Part shown: positions 33,745 through 41,521 of the stretch, one piece after another
How the letters are laid out: each line of letters opens with the position of its first letter
Position numbering within the stretch: the stretch's first letter is position 1
DNA from: Sphingobacterium micropteri
Lineage (GTDB): Bacteria; Bacteroidota; Bacteroidia; Sphingobacteriales; Sphingobacteriaceae
Length of the DNA: 64,000 bases
Direction of reading: 5' to 3'
Assembly (NCBI RefSeq): GCF_014692515.1
Contig: NZ_JACOIK010000007.1
Location: 62,001 to 126,000, forward strand
Notes under the pieces: model-generated
Told to the model about the DNA's origin: nothing
Database searches by the model: none
The model's input: the letters and a program-made list of their open reading frames with translations, nothing else
Program-made: the position numbers and the translations under genes

Positions 33745-35928
33745 CTATTGGTGTCGAACAAAATCCACCCGGAACAACGTACCTTTGCCAACTTCGCTTT
33801 CTACGGCAATAGTCGCATTTAATCTATTGACAATCCTTTTGACAATAGATAAACCAACACCAGAACCTTCATAACCCGTCGAATTTGGCATACGACGAAA
33901 GATCTCAAAAATATCACTATTATCTTTCAAATCCATGCCGATACCATTGTCTTCAATAAAGTAGGATATATGGCTATCGTCTATTTGGCTATATACATTC
34001 ACACGAGGTTGTTGTTCCTTTCCGCTATATTTTATAGCATTACCTATTAGATTTAAGAATAACTGAAATAGTAATGTTCTTTCGGCTAATACGGGATAAA
34101 CTTCCCCAAGTTCAAAATGTAGATGATGTACGTTATGTTCCTGCTTGGCTGTTTCTACAATAGATAGAATATGTGCTGTTGGATCAATTAAATAAGGTTT
34201 CAATAAGACAGCGCTTGAGCTCGCAAATTCTTCATGCATCTTATCCATCATCTCGGCCATCAACTGCGCGGCATCCAAAATATTGGTACTACACCGCTTT
34301 AAAGATGCCTCGCTTAAATCGGATTTCATTTGAATCATCTGTGCGGAAAGACGAATAGCAGACAGCGGGTTTTTAAGATCATGCGTCAACGTATAGCTAT
34401 AGGTATCCAACGTATTATTTGCATTCACCAGTTCTTCGTTTAGTCGTTGTATCTCTCCAGCTTTTTTAGCCAAAACCTGTTGTACTAAAAGGACGATACG
34501 TTCGATAAACTGGATTTCCCGTTGTTCCCACTTGATGGCTGTGCTTTGGTTGATTTGTTTCCAAGCCTCGAAAGAAGTACGTGGAGAAGGAAACTTCTGA
34601 TTGCTAACGGGGTCATACTGTATGATTTTTTCGGGTTTACCCGCCCATACTTCTTCTATTCTATGCTCTTTCCGAAAAAATAACAAGGTCCAAGAGGAAT
34701 CGGGAACAAGGTTTGCTTTAATAATCCCGGGGAATAGTGGTTCGCTGGTTTGCAGTCCCTCTGTATAGGTAAATTCATGCGTAGCGAATACGTTTTCCTG
34801 CTGTTCGTCCAATAGTTTGTGAATGGCAGCGATATGTTGTTCTGCTGGTACATGACCAAACGAAAGTTGTTCTTTATGATTGCCAATCCACATGCCGTCT
34901 GCGGCCAGCTTGTGCGTTAATCGATGTGCGAACTTGTTAAAAGTGGCCAGTAAGTCATTAGTTAACCACAGCTTCTCTTTCAGCTCTGCTTCCAGCTGAC
35001 TCGTTAGCTCGATATATTGTGTTTCCTGTTTCCGACACATAGCCAGATAGTAATTGACTGCATACTGTGTCAAAAACGTGCAAGCGTGTCTTTGCGCGAG
35101 ATCAACATGCTTGGGTAAGACGTTTTGGCAAGCTACCAAGCCCCAAAGTTCGCCATCCACGATAATAGAAAAGCTAGCACTTGCCCGAACTTTAGCATTT
35201 CGTAAATACTGGAGATGTATAGGAGATAGCGCCCGTACGCTGCACCGGGTAAGATCTATATCTTCTTCTGTTGATTGTACCAAAGGACTAACCATGCTTT
35301 CGGTATCGGCAGTATGGCGGGCTAAGAACTCTTTATACAGCGCCCGTGCCTGTTTTGGAATATCAAATTCCGGATAGCGATATCCCAAAAGTGAATCCAG
35401 ACTGTGGCCAATCGATTCGGCAATTACCTGACCACTTTTATCCTCCTTAAAACGATAAATCATGACGCGGTCAAACTGGATAATTTCCCTGATCAGCTGT
35501 GTAAGCGATTTCCAGACATCACTGTCCTCGCGTTCGAGATGTTTAGCGTAGTAATAGAGTTTTGTTTGTTTTAGATCAAATCCATTGCTCTGTTCTATTT
35601 CGAGATACAACTTTTCTGCATGTCGGTAAATACTAACATAGTAATCAGAACCATCCAGATCTACCTTCTCTACAAAGCGGTAAAATACGGGATCTGCGAT
35701 TTCTTCTCTAAAATGCTGAAAAAGTGTATTGTATTTTGGCAAAAGAAAATCCAGAAGTTCGTCTATATTCTTTCCGATCAGACTAGATGCCGTGCAGAGC
35801 CAACGTTGCTCTATATTTTCGCTAGCCGCGACACATTGTTCATGTCCGTCAAATATAAACAGGTAGCCGAAAGATTGAATCTTTCCGCAGGTATGTATTC
35901 TTTCCTCATGACAGTCGATATGCCGCAT
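33745..35928 (-). CDS. Bacteriophytochrome histidine kinase
   Basis: Red/far-red photoreceptor kinase of 727 residues from the ATG at 35928; a longer frame to 35979 adds a non-conserved N-terminus. Order: PAS (about 1-115), GAF (120-295), PHY (300-490), and kinase (505-727). The biliverdin-attachment Cys is Cys6 in DCHEERIHTCGKIQSFG. The chromophore pocket keeps Asp189 in the PxxDIP-type motif (EFDIPKQAR) and His238 (SPIHLQYLRN), but the usual CHH after LWGLxA is CQN (267-269). The kinase has LTHDLKNP (His516), NLIGNAIKYS and GSGVGLSIVKR. No heme oxygenase gene is in the window. It is divergent from the LOV kinase gene, and no partner regulator lies on its own strand. Confidence 0.92.
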   Translation of the reverse strand: MRHIDCHEERIHTCGKIQSFGYLFIFDGHEQCVAASENIEQRWLCTASSLIGKNIDELLDFLLPKYNTLFQHFREEIADPVFYRFVEKVDLDGSDYYVSIYRHAEKLYLEIEQSNGFDLKQTKLYYYAKHLEREDSDVWKSLTQLIREIIQFDRVMIYRFKEDKSGQVIAESIGHSLDSLLGYRYPEFDIPKQARALYKEFLARHTADTESMVSPLVQSTEEDIDLTRCSVRALSPIHLQYLRNAKVRASASFSIIVDGELWGLVACQNVLPKHVDLAQRHACTFLTQYAVNYYLAMCRKQETQYIELTSQLEAELKEKLWLTNDLLATFNKFAHRLTHKLAADGMWIGNHKEQLSFGHVPAEQHIAAIHKLLDEQQENVFATHEFTYTEGLQTSEPLFPGIIKANLVPDSSWTLLFFRKEHRIEEVWAGKPEKIIQYDPVSNQKFPSPRTSFEAWKQINQSTAIKWEQREIQFIERIVLLVQQVLAKKAGEIQRLNEELVNANNTLDTYSYTLTHDLKNPLSAIRLSAQMIQMKSDLSEASLKRCSTNILDAAQLMAEMMDKMHEEFASSSAVLLKPYLIDPTAHILSIVETAKQEHNVHHLHFELGEVYPVLAERTLLFQLFLNLIGNAIKYSGKEQQPRVNVYSQIDDSHISYFIEDNGIGMDLKDNSDIFEIFRRMPNSTGYEGSGVGLSIVKRIVNRLNATIAVESEVGKGTLFRVDFVRHQ

Positions 35929-36235
35929 ACGTTCTCTCCTTTCTAAATAGTAGCCGACAAACCACCGTGCAGTAAGCACGCGTATTAATATTTTGGTCGC
36001 AATAAGTTTTATGGAAAAACAAAAACGGATTGAAACGTTTTCAAAACTACGAAAAATTTTTAAGTTAATATTTAAATTGCTATTCTATAGACTTTGGAAA
36101 ATTTAGGAATTTATTGTCTGCAATAAATTGATAGGAAACAGACCAAAAACTATTCGCTCTTTCGAGCGTTCATAAATAAACTGTTTTTGTTCTTGAAACC
36201 AAGATAGTGAAAACAAAATAGTGAAAAAAACAGGT
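35929..36235. promoter_or_regulatory. Divergent regulatory gap between the two photoreceptor genes
   Basis: About 307 bp of AT-rich non-coding DNA. A perfect 9-bp inverted repeat, AATTTATTG/CAATAAATT, with loop TCTG lies at 36108-36129, and a second hairpin CGCTC/GAGCG with loop TTTC at 36155-36168. Neither is followed by a T run, so they are not terminators; they may be operator or mRNA-leader structures for the LOV kinase gene. I see no exact TAnnTTTG element. Confidence 0.4.
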
Positions 36236-37771
36236 ATGTTACAAAGTGATAAACGAGATAACGAGACACGAAACAACACAGGGCTAGATCCCCTGATATA
36301 CGCCGCGTTGGATGCAAGTTCGGCCGGTATTATCATTACAGATAATAGGCTTCCCGATAACCCCATCATTTATAGTAATAAGGCATTTGAACGGATTACC
36401 GGATATACATCTGATGAGGTTATTGGGCATAATTGTCGATTTTTGCAAGGGGGAGAACGCAGACAGGAGATACGCGAAGCTCTACGTGAAGCGATTGACA
36501 AGGGCATAGGTATTACCGTAGAGATCAGAAACTATAAGAAAGATGGCGATCTTTTTTGGAATGAACTTTCTATTTCTCCCTTAAAAAATGATGATGGGGA
36601 AATAACCCATTTTATTGGTGTTCAGAATGATGTAAGTCTTCGTAAAAATGCAGAGGAAAAATTGCTATTTGAGCGACAGCAGGTGGAAAAGAAAATTAAT
36701 GAAAGAACAGAAAATCTGAGGTTAAACGAAGAATACCTTAAAAGTATTATCCAAACAATCCGGGAAAGCCTTGTCGTGCTCGACCCCGATTTAAACGTGC
36801 TTACGGTTAATGAATCTTTTCTTCGGACATTTAAAGTCACGCCTTCTGACACAGTTGGAAAACAACTTTTCGACTTAGGAAATAGACAGTGGGATATTGA
36901 TGGTTTACGGATATTGCTAGAAACAATATTGCCGACAAATAATCCTGTTTTGGATTTTGAGGTAGAGCATGATTTTCCACACATTGGGAAGAAAACGATG
37001 TTATTGAATGCGCACCGAATTGAACTCGAAGGAGATTATAAAGACCGCATATTGCTGGCTATAGAAGATGTCACCGACCGACGTTCAATCGAAAAACGAA
37101 AAGATGATTTTCTCTCCATAGCGAGTCATGAGTTGAAAACACCGCTCACGGCGGTAAAAGGATATATACAATTAATCAGAAGATTAATGCCAAATGACAA
37201 TAAGAAACTCAATGAAGTTGTGCAGAAATCAGTCAGTCAGATTGAACGATTGGACAAGCTCATTGTCGAGCTTTTGGATGTATCGAAAATCCAATCAGGA
37301 AATCTAGATATCCATCATAAAAAGTTTGATTTCGATCAGATGGTCCGTGATACCATAGAGCATATTCAATTTAATAGTGACAACCATACGATAATTTTGA
37401 AAGGAAGCACCGGGGTTGTTTATGATGGAGATGAAACGCATCTAAGTCAGGTGGTCGGAAATCTTGTATCGAATGCCATTAAATATTCTCCTTCTCAGAA
37501 GCAGGTTCATGTTTACTTATCCCGATTGAGAGGGCATATTAAGTTTTCGATTACAGATTCTGGCGTGGGAATTGATCAAAAGGATCAAAAGAAGGTATTT
37601 GATAGGTTTTATAGGGTTGGTGCAGTAAAAGAAAAATTTGCGGGGATGGGAATGGGGTTATATATCTGTGAACAGATTATTAAACAGCATGAAGGGGTGA
37701 TATGGGTAGAAAGTGAATTGGGAGAAGGGTCAACGTTTAGTTTTACACTTCCTATAAAAGAAAAGCAGTAA
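36236..37771 (+). CDS. LOV-PAS sensor histidine kinase (blue-light type)
   Basis: Predicted flavin-binding blue-light receptor kinase of 511 residues (ATG 36236; an in-frame GTG at 36221 would add 5). LOV domain at about 20-135: the flavin-adduct motif is GHNCRFLQGG with Cys67, and FFWNELSISPL-like and FIGVQNDVS strands match the LOV core (here DLFWNELSISPL). A linker coiled coil (140-165) leads to a second PAS (168-283), then HisKA with SIASHELKTPL (His298) and HATPase with NLVSNAIKYS, DSGVGID and GMGMGLYICEQI. There is no membrane segment, so it is cytosolic. Its stop overlaps the start of the response-regulator gene by 1 nt, so the two are coupled. Confidence 0.92.
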   Translation: MLQSDKRDNETRNNTGLDPLIYAALDASSAGIIITDNRLPDNPIIYSNKAFERITGYTSDEVIGHNCRFLQGGERRQEIREALREAIDKGIGITVEIRNYKKDGDLFWNELSISPLKNDDGEITHFIGVQNDVSLRKNAEEKLLFERQQVEKKINERTENLRLNEEYLKSIIQTIRESLVVLDPDLNVLTVNESFLRTFKVTPSDTVGKQLFDLGNRQWDIDGLRILLETILPTNNPVLDFEVEHDFPHIGKKTMLLNAHRIELEGDYKDRILLAIEDVTDRRSIEKRKDDFLSIASHELKTPLTAVKGYIQLIRRLMPNDNKKLNEVVQKSVSQIERLDKLIVELLDVSKIQSGNLDIHHKKFDFDQMVRDTIEHIQFNSDNHTIILKGSTGVVYDGDETHLSQVVGNLVSNAIKYSPSQKQVHVYLSRLRGHIKFSITDSGVGIDQKDQKKVFDRFYRVGAVKEKFAGMGMGLYICEQIIKQHEGVIWVESELGEGSTFSFTLPIKEKQ

Positions 37772-38148
37772 TGGCACGGAAAAAAATATTCATTTGTGAC
37801 GATGATAAAGGCATTTCCGAAATGTTGGAAATGATATTTGAATTTATTGATGCAGATACGATTGTAGAGACGAATAGTTTAAATGCTTATGAAAGGTTGC
37901 GCCATTATAAACCGGATGTTCTAATTGTAGATTTATGGATGCCAGTCATTTCAGGTGATTTGTTGATTCAGAAAATAAGAAAGGACCGGGATTTGAGCAA
38001 TATATTTATTTTATGTATATCCGCAAGTCGCGATGGTAGAACCATCGCGCTTGATGCGGGGGCGGATATGTTTTTGCCCAAACCCTTCGATATGGACGAC
38101 ATCCTTAGTATTGTGGAGGATGCGTTGAAAATCGAATCGGCTAATTAA
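37771..38148 (+). CDS. Single-domain response regulator
   Basis: A 125-residue CheY-like receiver with no output domain. The acidic pocket is ICDDDKG (Asp10-12), the phospho-acceptor is Asp54 in VLIVDLWMP, the switch Ser/Thr is in CISAS and the conserved Lys104 is in FLPKPFD. It starts on the last base of the LOV kinase stop codon (TAATG), so it is very likely the partner of that kinase, and could act by phosphotransfer or protein contact. It ends exactly where the convergent kduD gene ends, with no base between the two stop codons. Confidence 0.93.
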   Translation: MARKKIFICDDDKGISEMLEMIFEFIDADTIVETNSLNAYERLRHYKPDVLIVDLWMPVISGDLLIQKIRKDRDLSNIFILCISASRDGRTIALDAGADMFLPKPFDMDDILSIVEDALKIESAN

Positions 38149-38919
38149 TTATCTGCCCATCCAGCCGCCATCGACGGTTAGGATTGTACCGTGTACATAA
38201 TCCGAAGCCTTGGAGGCCAAGAATACGGCAGGACCTTTAAAGTCTTCCGGTTCACCCCAGCGCGCCGCAGGGATACGTCCGAGAATAGAGGCCGAACGTT
38301 CTGGATCATCGCGCAGAGCCTCTGTATTATCTGTAGCGATATAACCTGGAGCGATTGCATTCACGTTCACACCTTTAGATGCCCATTCGTTGGCAAAAGC
38401 TTTGGTCAATGAACCAATCGCACCTTTAGATGCGGCATAACCCGGTACATTGATACCGCCCTGGAATGTTAATAAAGAAGCGGTGAAAACAATTTTTCCG
38501 GAACCGCGAGCAATCATATCCTTCCCGATTTCACGGGTCAGCACAAATTGTGCATTTTGATTGATTTCGATAATTTGATCCCAATATTCATCAGGGTGTT
38601 CCGCAGCGGGTTTACGTAAGATGTTGCCGGCATTATTGAACAAGATATCAATGACTGGATGGTCTTTTTTAACTTGCTCAATGAATTGATAAAGCGATTC
38701 GCGATTGGCGAAGTCACATTGATAAGCATAAAATTTGCGTCCGATGGCTTCTACGGACTGGGCAACTTTGGAATTTTCCAATTCTAATGTTGCCGATACG
38801 CCGATAACATCAGCACCTGCTTCCGCAAGAGCCTCTGCTAAGGCTTTTCCGATTCCGCGCTTGCAGCCTGTAACTAAGGCCACTTTTCCGGATAGATCAA
38901 ATGTATTTAGAATAGACAT
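38149..38919 (-). CDS. kduD: 2-keto-3-deoxygluconate-forming oxidoreductase KduD (SDR)
   Basis: Short-chain dehydrogenase that reduces 3-deoxy-D-glycero-2,5-hexodiulosonate to 2-keto-3-deoxygluconate (KDG). The 256-residue chain has the cofactor motif VALVTGCKRGIGKALAEAL, LFNNAGNILRKPAAEH, the catalytic Ser in TASLLTFQGG, and the YAASKGAIGSLTKAFANEW helix with Tyr and Lys. The ending HGTILTVDGGWMGR is typical of KduD. It is the third gene of kduI-DUF4861-kduD and receives the product of KduI. kdgK and kdgA, which would finish KDG breakdown, are not in the window. It lies convergent with the response regulator at zero spacing. Confidence 0.92.
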   Translation of the reverse strand: MSILNTFDLSGKVALVTGCKRGIGKALAEALAEAGADVIGVSATLELENSKVAQSVEAIGRKFYAYQCDFANRESLYQFIEQVKKDHPVIDILFNNAGNILRKPAAEHPDEYWDQIIEINQNAQFVLTREIGKDMIARGSGKIVFTASLLTFQGGINVPGYAASKGAIGSLTKAFANEWASKGVNVNAIAPGYIATDNTEALRDDPERSASILGRIPAARWGEPEDFKGPAVFLASKASDYVHGTILTVDGGWMGR

Positions 38920-38930
38920 TTTTTATGTTT

Positions 38931-40058
38931 TTATTTTAGTTTAACAACCAAAGGATTTTTTAATTTTTCGACTTGTTTTTCGACAAGGCTCTTCCATTCG
39001 TCGGCAGAAGTCACCTGACCCGCTTTGTTCCAGGCGGCGCCATTGTAATATACAAAGGGCTTATCCTGCTGAACTTCAGTGCCCAGTAAAAACTGGGTAT
39101 TATCGTTATCGATAAATGTGGGTTTGTTTTCATTTAATATTAATGCCGTTCCGGTTTGGCCATGCCCCTGGATATCTGGCTCCCAATAAGCCAAGCTACC
39201 GTTTGATTCGTTAAAGTCGTATTGCGGTTCGCTTTCTCCTCGTCTTGCTAAACCAATAACGACAGGCGTGCTTTCCGACTGCTGGTTTTCAAGATCTATA
39301 ATCACTTTGTTGAAGTGTTGGCCGGCATCGAGGGATATCGTTTTGGTCAGGGAAATGGTCTGGCCGTTTAGTTCCTCTGGTTCAAAGCTAAGCTTGAATG
39401 TCGTCCGAAGTGGTCCATTGTCTAGTATTTGGTATTCCCGATAGTGTTTGGTGAAATGCACTTTACCATCAAAATAAGGCATCATATCGCCCGCACCCAC
39501 GGTTTGCCCTACCGAATAATAGTCGAGTCCTTCGCCATGGTCGGTATGATAGTCATTCTCCTTATACCATTTGTCTATCACCAATTCTTCTGTTCGCTTT
39601 GCCCATACATCCATGCCTTGTGCATCATCTGGTCGTCCCTCTAGCGCTTTGCCATACATACGAAAAGCAAGTACATTGTTTTCCCAGGCGAAATCGTCAA
39701 AACGCTCCGGCACAAAGCGAGCAAAGGTTTGTGCTTTGAACGCCGGTTTGGCCTCCTGTTTTGTTACAGATAGTGTAACTTCACCTTTCGCATCTACAGG
39801 TATCCAAATCAATACATTTTCAGGGGTGGTGTTTCCTCTTTTTTCCAGTTGATAGGGAAGCTCGGTCTCGGCATCCATCAGCTTGACTGAAAAGATGGAG
39901 TCTACATCAAAATGTGCTGTAAACTCATCATATGGAATACTAATAAGCTCCTGGCGCGCAATATCCGTTGGATTATTTACAACAATGCCTTTCTGCTGCT
40001 CAGCGCAGCCGGCACTTAACAAAGCACAAGCAAGGATTGACCAAATCGTTTTCTGCAT
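38931..40058 (-). CDS. DUF4861 family lipoprotein
   Basis: Lipoprotein of unknown exact function from a family (DUF4861) that commonly sits with uronate-catabolism genes in Bacteroidota. The ATG at 40058 gives MQKTIWSILACALLSAGCAEQ with a clean lipobox Cys at 18; a longer frame overlaps kduI. The mature chain is beta-rich, with IPVDAKGEVTLSVT, RTEELVIDKWYKENDYHTDHGEGLDYYSVGQTVGAGDMMP and SLTKTISLDAGQHFNKV. The DYHTDHGEGLD segment holds possible metal or acid/base residues and is the most conserved-looking part. It starts 8 bp after kduI and ends 11 bp before kduD, so all three are probably co-transcribed. A periplasmic lyase or hydrolase role is possible but unproven. Confidence 0.85.
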   Translation of the reverse strand: MQKTIWSILACALLSAGCAEQQKGIVVNNPTDIARQELISIPYDEFTAHFDVDSIFSVKLMDAETELPYQLEKRGNTTPENVLIWIPVDAKGEVTLSVTKQEAKPAFKAQTFARFVPERFDDFAWENNVLAFRMYGKALEGRPDDAQGMDVWAKRTEELVIDKWYKENDYHTDHGEGLDYYSVGQTVGAGDMMPYFDGKVHFTKHYREYQILDNGPLRTTFKLSFEPEELNGQTISLTKTISLDAGQHFNKVIIDLENQQSESTPVVIGLARRGESEPQYDFNESNGSLAYWEPDIQGHGQTGTALILNENKPTFIDNDNTQFLLGTEVQQDKPFVYYNGAAWNKAGQVTSADEWKSLVEKQVEKLKNPLVVKLK

Positions 40059-40066
40059 CGCTGTTG

Positions 40067-40918
40067 CTATTTTAAATCCGTTATGGCACATTTATCCATA
40101 TCATCGTAGTCCAGGTTTTCACCGGCCATTCCCCAGATAAACGTATAATTACTGGTTCCCGCGCCCGAATGTATAGACCATGGAGGAGATATCACAGCTT
40201 GCTCGTTTTTCATCCAGATATGACGCGTTTCGTCAGTTGGCCCCATAAAATGAGAAACGGCTTGATCTTTTGGTAGATCGAAATAAAAATATACTTCCAT
40301 ACGGCGGTCGTGCGTATGGGACGGCATCGTGTTCCAAACGGAACCTGGTTGTAGTTCTGTCATACCCATTTGCAGTTGGCAGGTATCCAAAACTTTGTGT
40401 AGTAACATCTGGTTGATAACGCGGTGGTTTGCTGTTTCCATCGCGCCAAGTTCTATTTTATTTGCTTCGGCTTTGGTCACGCGCTTTGTTGGAAAACTGT
40501 GGTGTGCCGGTGTAGAATTCAGATAAAACTTCGCTGGATTAGCGGTATCATTGCTGCTGAAAAAGACTTCTTTTGCACCTTTTCCGACATATAAAGCTTC
40601 CTTGTGCCCGATCTCATAGACCGTACCGTCGACTTCGATCTTTCCGTCGCCACCCACGTTGATAACACCTAGCTCCCTTCTGGAAAGAAAATAGGGTTCC
40701 TTTAAAAGCTCGTCTATCGTCTCTAGTTGCAAGCGTCCGTCAACCGGCATTGCGCCACCGGCCATATAACGGTCGTAGTGGCTATATACAAAATGGATTT
40801 TATTTGGTGCGAAAACGGTTTCGATCAGAAAGTTTTCACGAAGTCCTTTGGTATCCAACGATTTTGTTTCGTTGGGCCCAATCGCATATCGACTCTCGAA
40901 AATGGTGTGGTTTGCCAT
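40067..40918 (-). CDS. kduI: 5-dehydro-4-deoxy-D-glucuronate isomerase
   Basis: Zinc cupin that isomerises 5-keto-4-deoxyuronate, the product of unsaturated uronyl hydrolysis, to 3-deoxy-D-glycero-2,5-hexodiulosonate for KduD. The 283-residue chain is the expected length. Zinc ligands can be placed at His201, His203 and Glu208 (PSHTHDRRMEVYFYF) and His250 (SPPWSIHSGAGT). The N-terminal cupin half has SRRELGVINVGGDG. It links the GH88 gene of the polysaccharide locus at 49.7 kb to KduD. No clear -7 box is seen upstream. Confidence 0.95.
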   Translation of the reverse strand: MANHTIFESRYAIGPNETKSLDTKGLRENFLIETVFAPNKIHFVYSHYDRYMAGGAMPVDGRLQLETIDELLKEPYFLSRRELGVINVGGDGKIEVDGTVYEIGHKEALYVGKGAKEVFFSSNDTANPAKFYLNSTPAHHSFPTKRVTKAEANKIELGAMETANHRVINQMLLHKVLDTCQLQMGMTELQPGSVWNTMPSHTHDRRMEVYFYFDLPKDQAVSHFMGPTDETRHIWMKNEQAVISPPWSIHSGAGTSNYTFIWGMAGENLDYDDMDKCAITDLK

Positions 40919-40997
40919 AATATGATAATGATTAAACTGATAAATGGTCTAAGTTAACATTTAAAGTGCATGTAAAAGCAGGTATCTTCGGAAACGT

Positions 40998-41429
40998 TTA
41001 CATAATGATGGTGTCCCTAACCTGCACTTCTGTCCAATATTTGCTGTATTGTTCCGCGGCAGCGGTATGCGTAGGATGCGTTTCGTAGGTGTTGATGTCA
41101 TCCATGTTCTGGAAGGTAACGAGCAAATTGTAGTGGAAGGAATTGTCTACCACGGAACGCGGATTGGTAGGAGCCGGTTTTCCGTATTGCAAGGTTTGCA
41201 CACCAGGCACTTTGCGCAGCTCCGCAAAAAAGTTCAGGAAATCCTGCTCTTCTTCCTCGGTAATATCGTCTTTTAACCAAAAATATACACTATGTAAAAT
41301 GGTACCATTGGCGATCGTGTTGGTCGACTCTGCACCTTCTTCAACCGAGGAGGCACAGGATGTAAACAATGTGCCGGTTAAACCTGCGGCAGTAACTGAT
41401 TTTAAAAAATTTCTTCTTTCCATGGTCAT
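40998..41429 (-). CDS. Dabb-domain lipoprotein with Tat-type signal
   Basis: A 143-residue protein whose N-terminus MTMERRNFLKSVTAAGL has the RRxFLK pattern of Tat export, followed by a lipobox-like LFTSCASS. The mature part (about 43-140) is a stress-responsive A/B-barrel (Dabb) domain: ILHSVYFWLKDDITEEEEQDFLNFFAELRKVPGV and then FHYNLLVTFQNMDDINTYETHPTHTAAAEQY. Dabb proteins form dimeric ferredoxin-like barrels with varied or unknown roles. Tat export would imply folding, or cofactor loading, before secretion. It lies between kduI and gnd with its own gap; gnd has a terminator just upstream, so the Dabb gene needs its own promoter. A box one mismatch from the -7 consensus lies near 41439. 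Confidence 0.8.
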   Translation of the reverse strand: MTMERRNFLKSVTAAGLTGTLFTSCASSVEEGAESTNTIANGTILHSVYFWLKDDITEEEEQDFLNFFAELRKVPGVQTLQYGKPAPTNPRSVVDNSFHYNLLVTFQNMDDINTYETHPTHTAAAEQYSKYWTEVQVRDTIIM

Positions 41430-41460
41430 GATTTTTAACGAAAGATACGGGTTTATATTT

Positions 41461-41491
41461 AAAAAAATGCGCTGAGGAAGCCCCAGCGCAT
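41461..41491 (-). terminator. Intrinsic terminator of gnd
   Basis: On the minus strand ATGCGCTG and CAGCGCAT form an 8-bp stem with a 9-nt loop, followed by a run of T. It lies about 30 bp beyond the gnd stop codon and upstream of the Dabb gene. Confidence 0.85.
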
Positions 41492-41521
41492 GAAATGAAA
41501 AATCTAAATAAAATTTTAGAC

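Noticed and set aside
33603..33812. 69-codon frame between nadD and the phytochrome gene
   Set aside because: Overlaps the conserved end of the phytochrome on the other strand and has no recognisable features.
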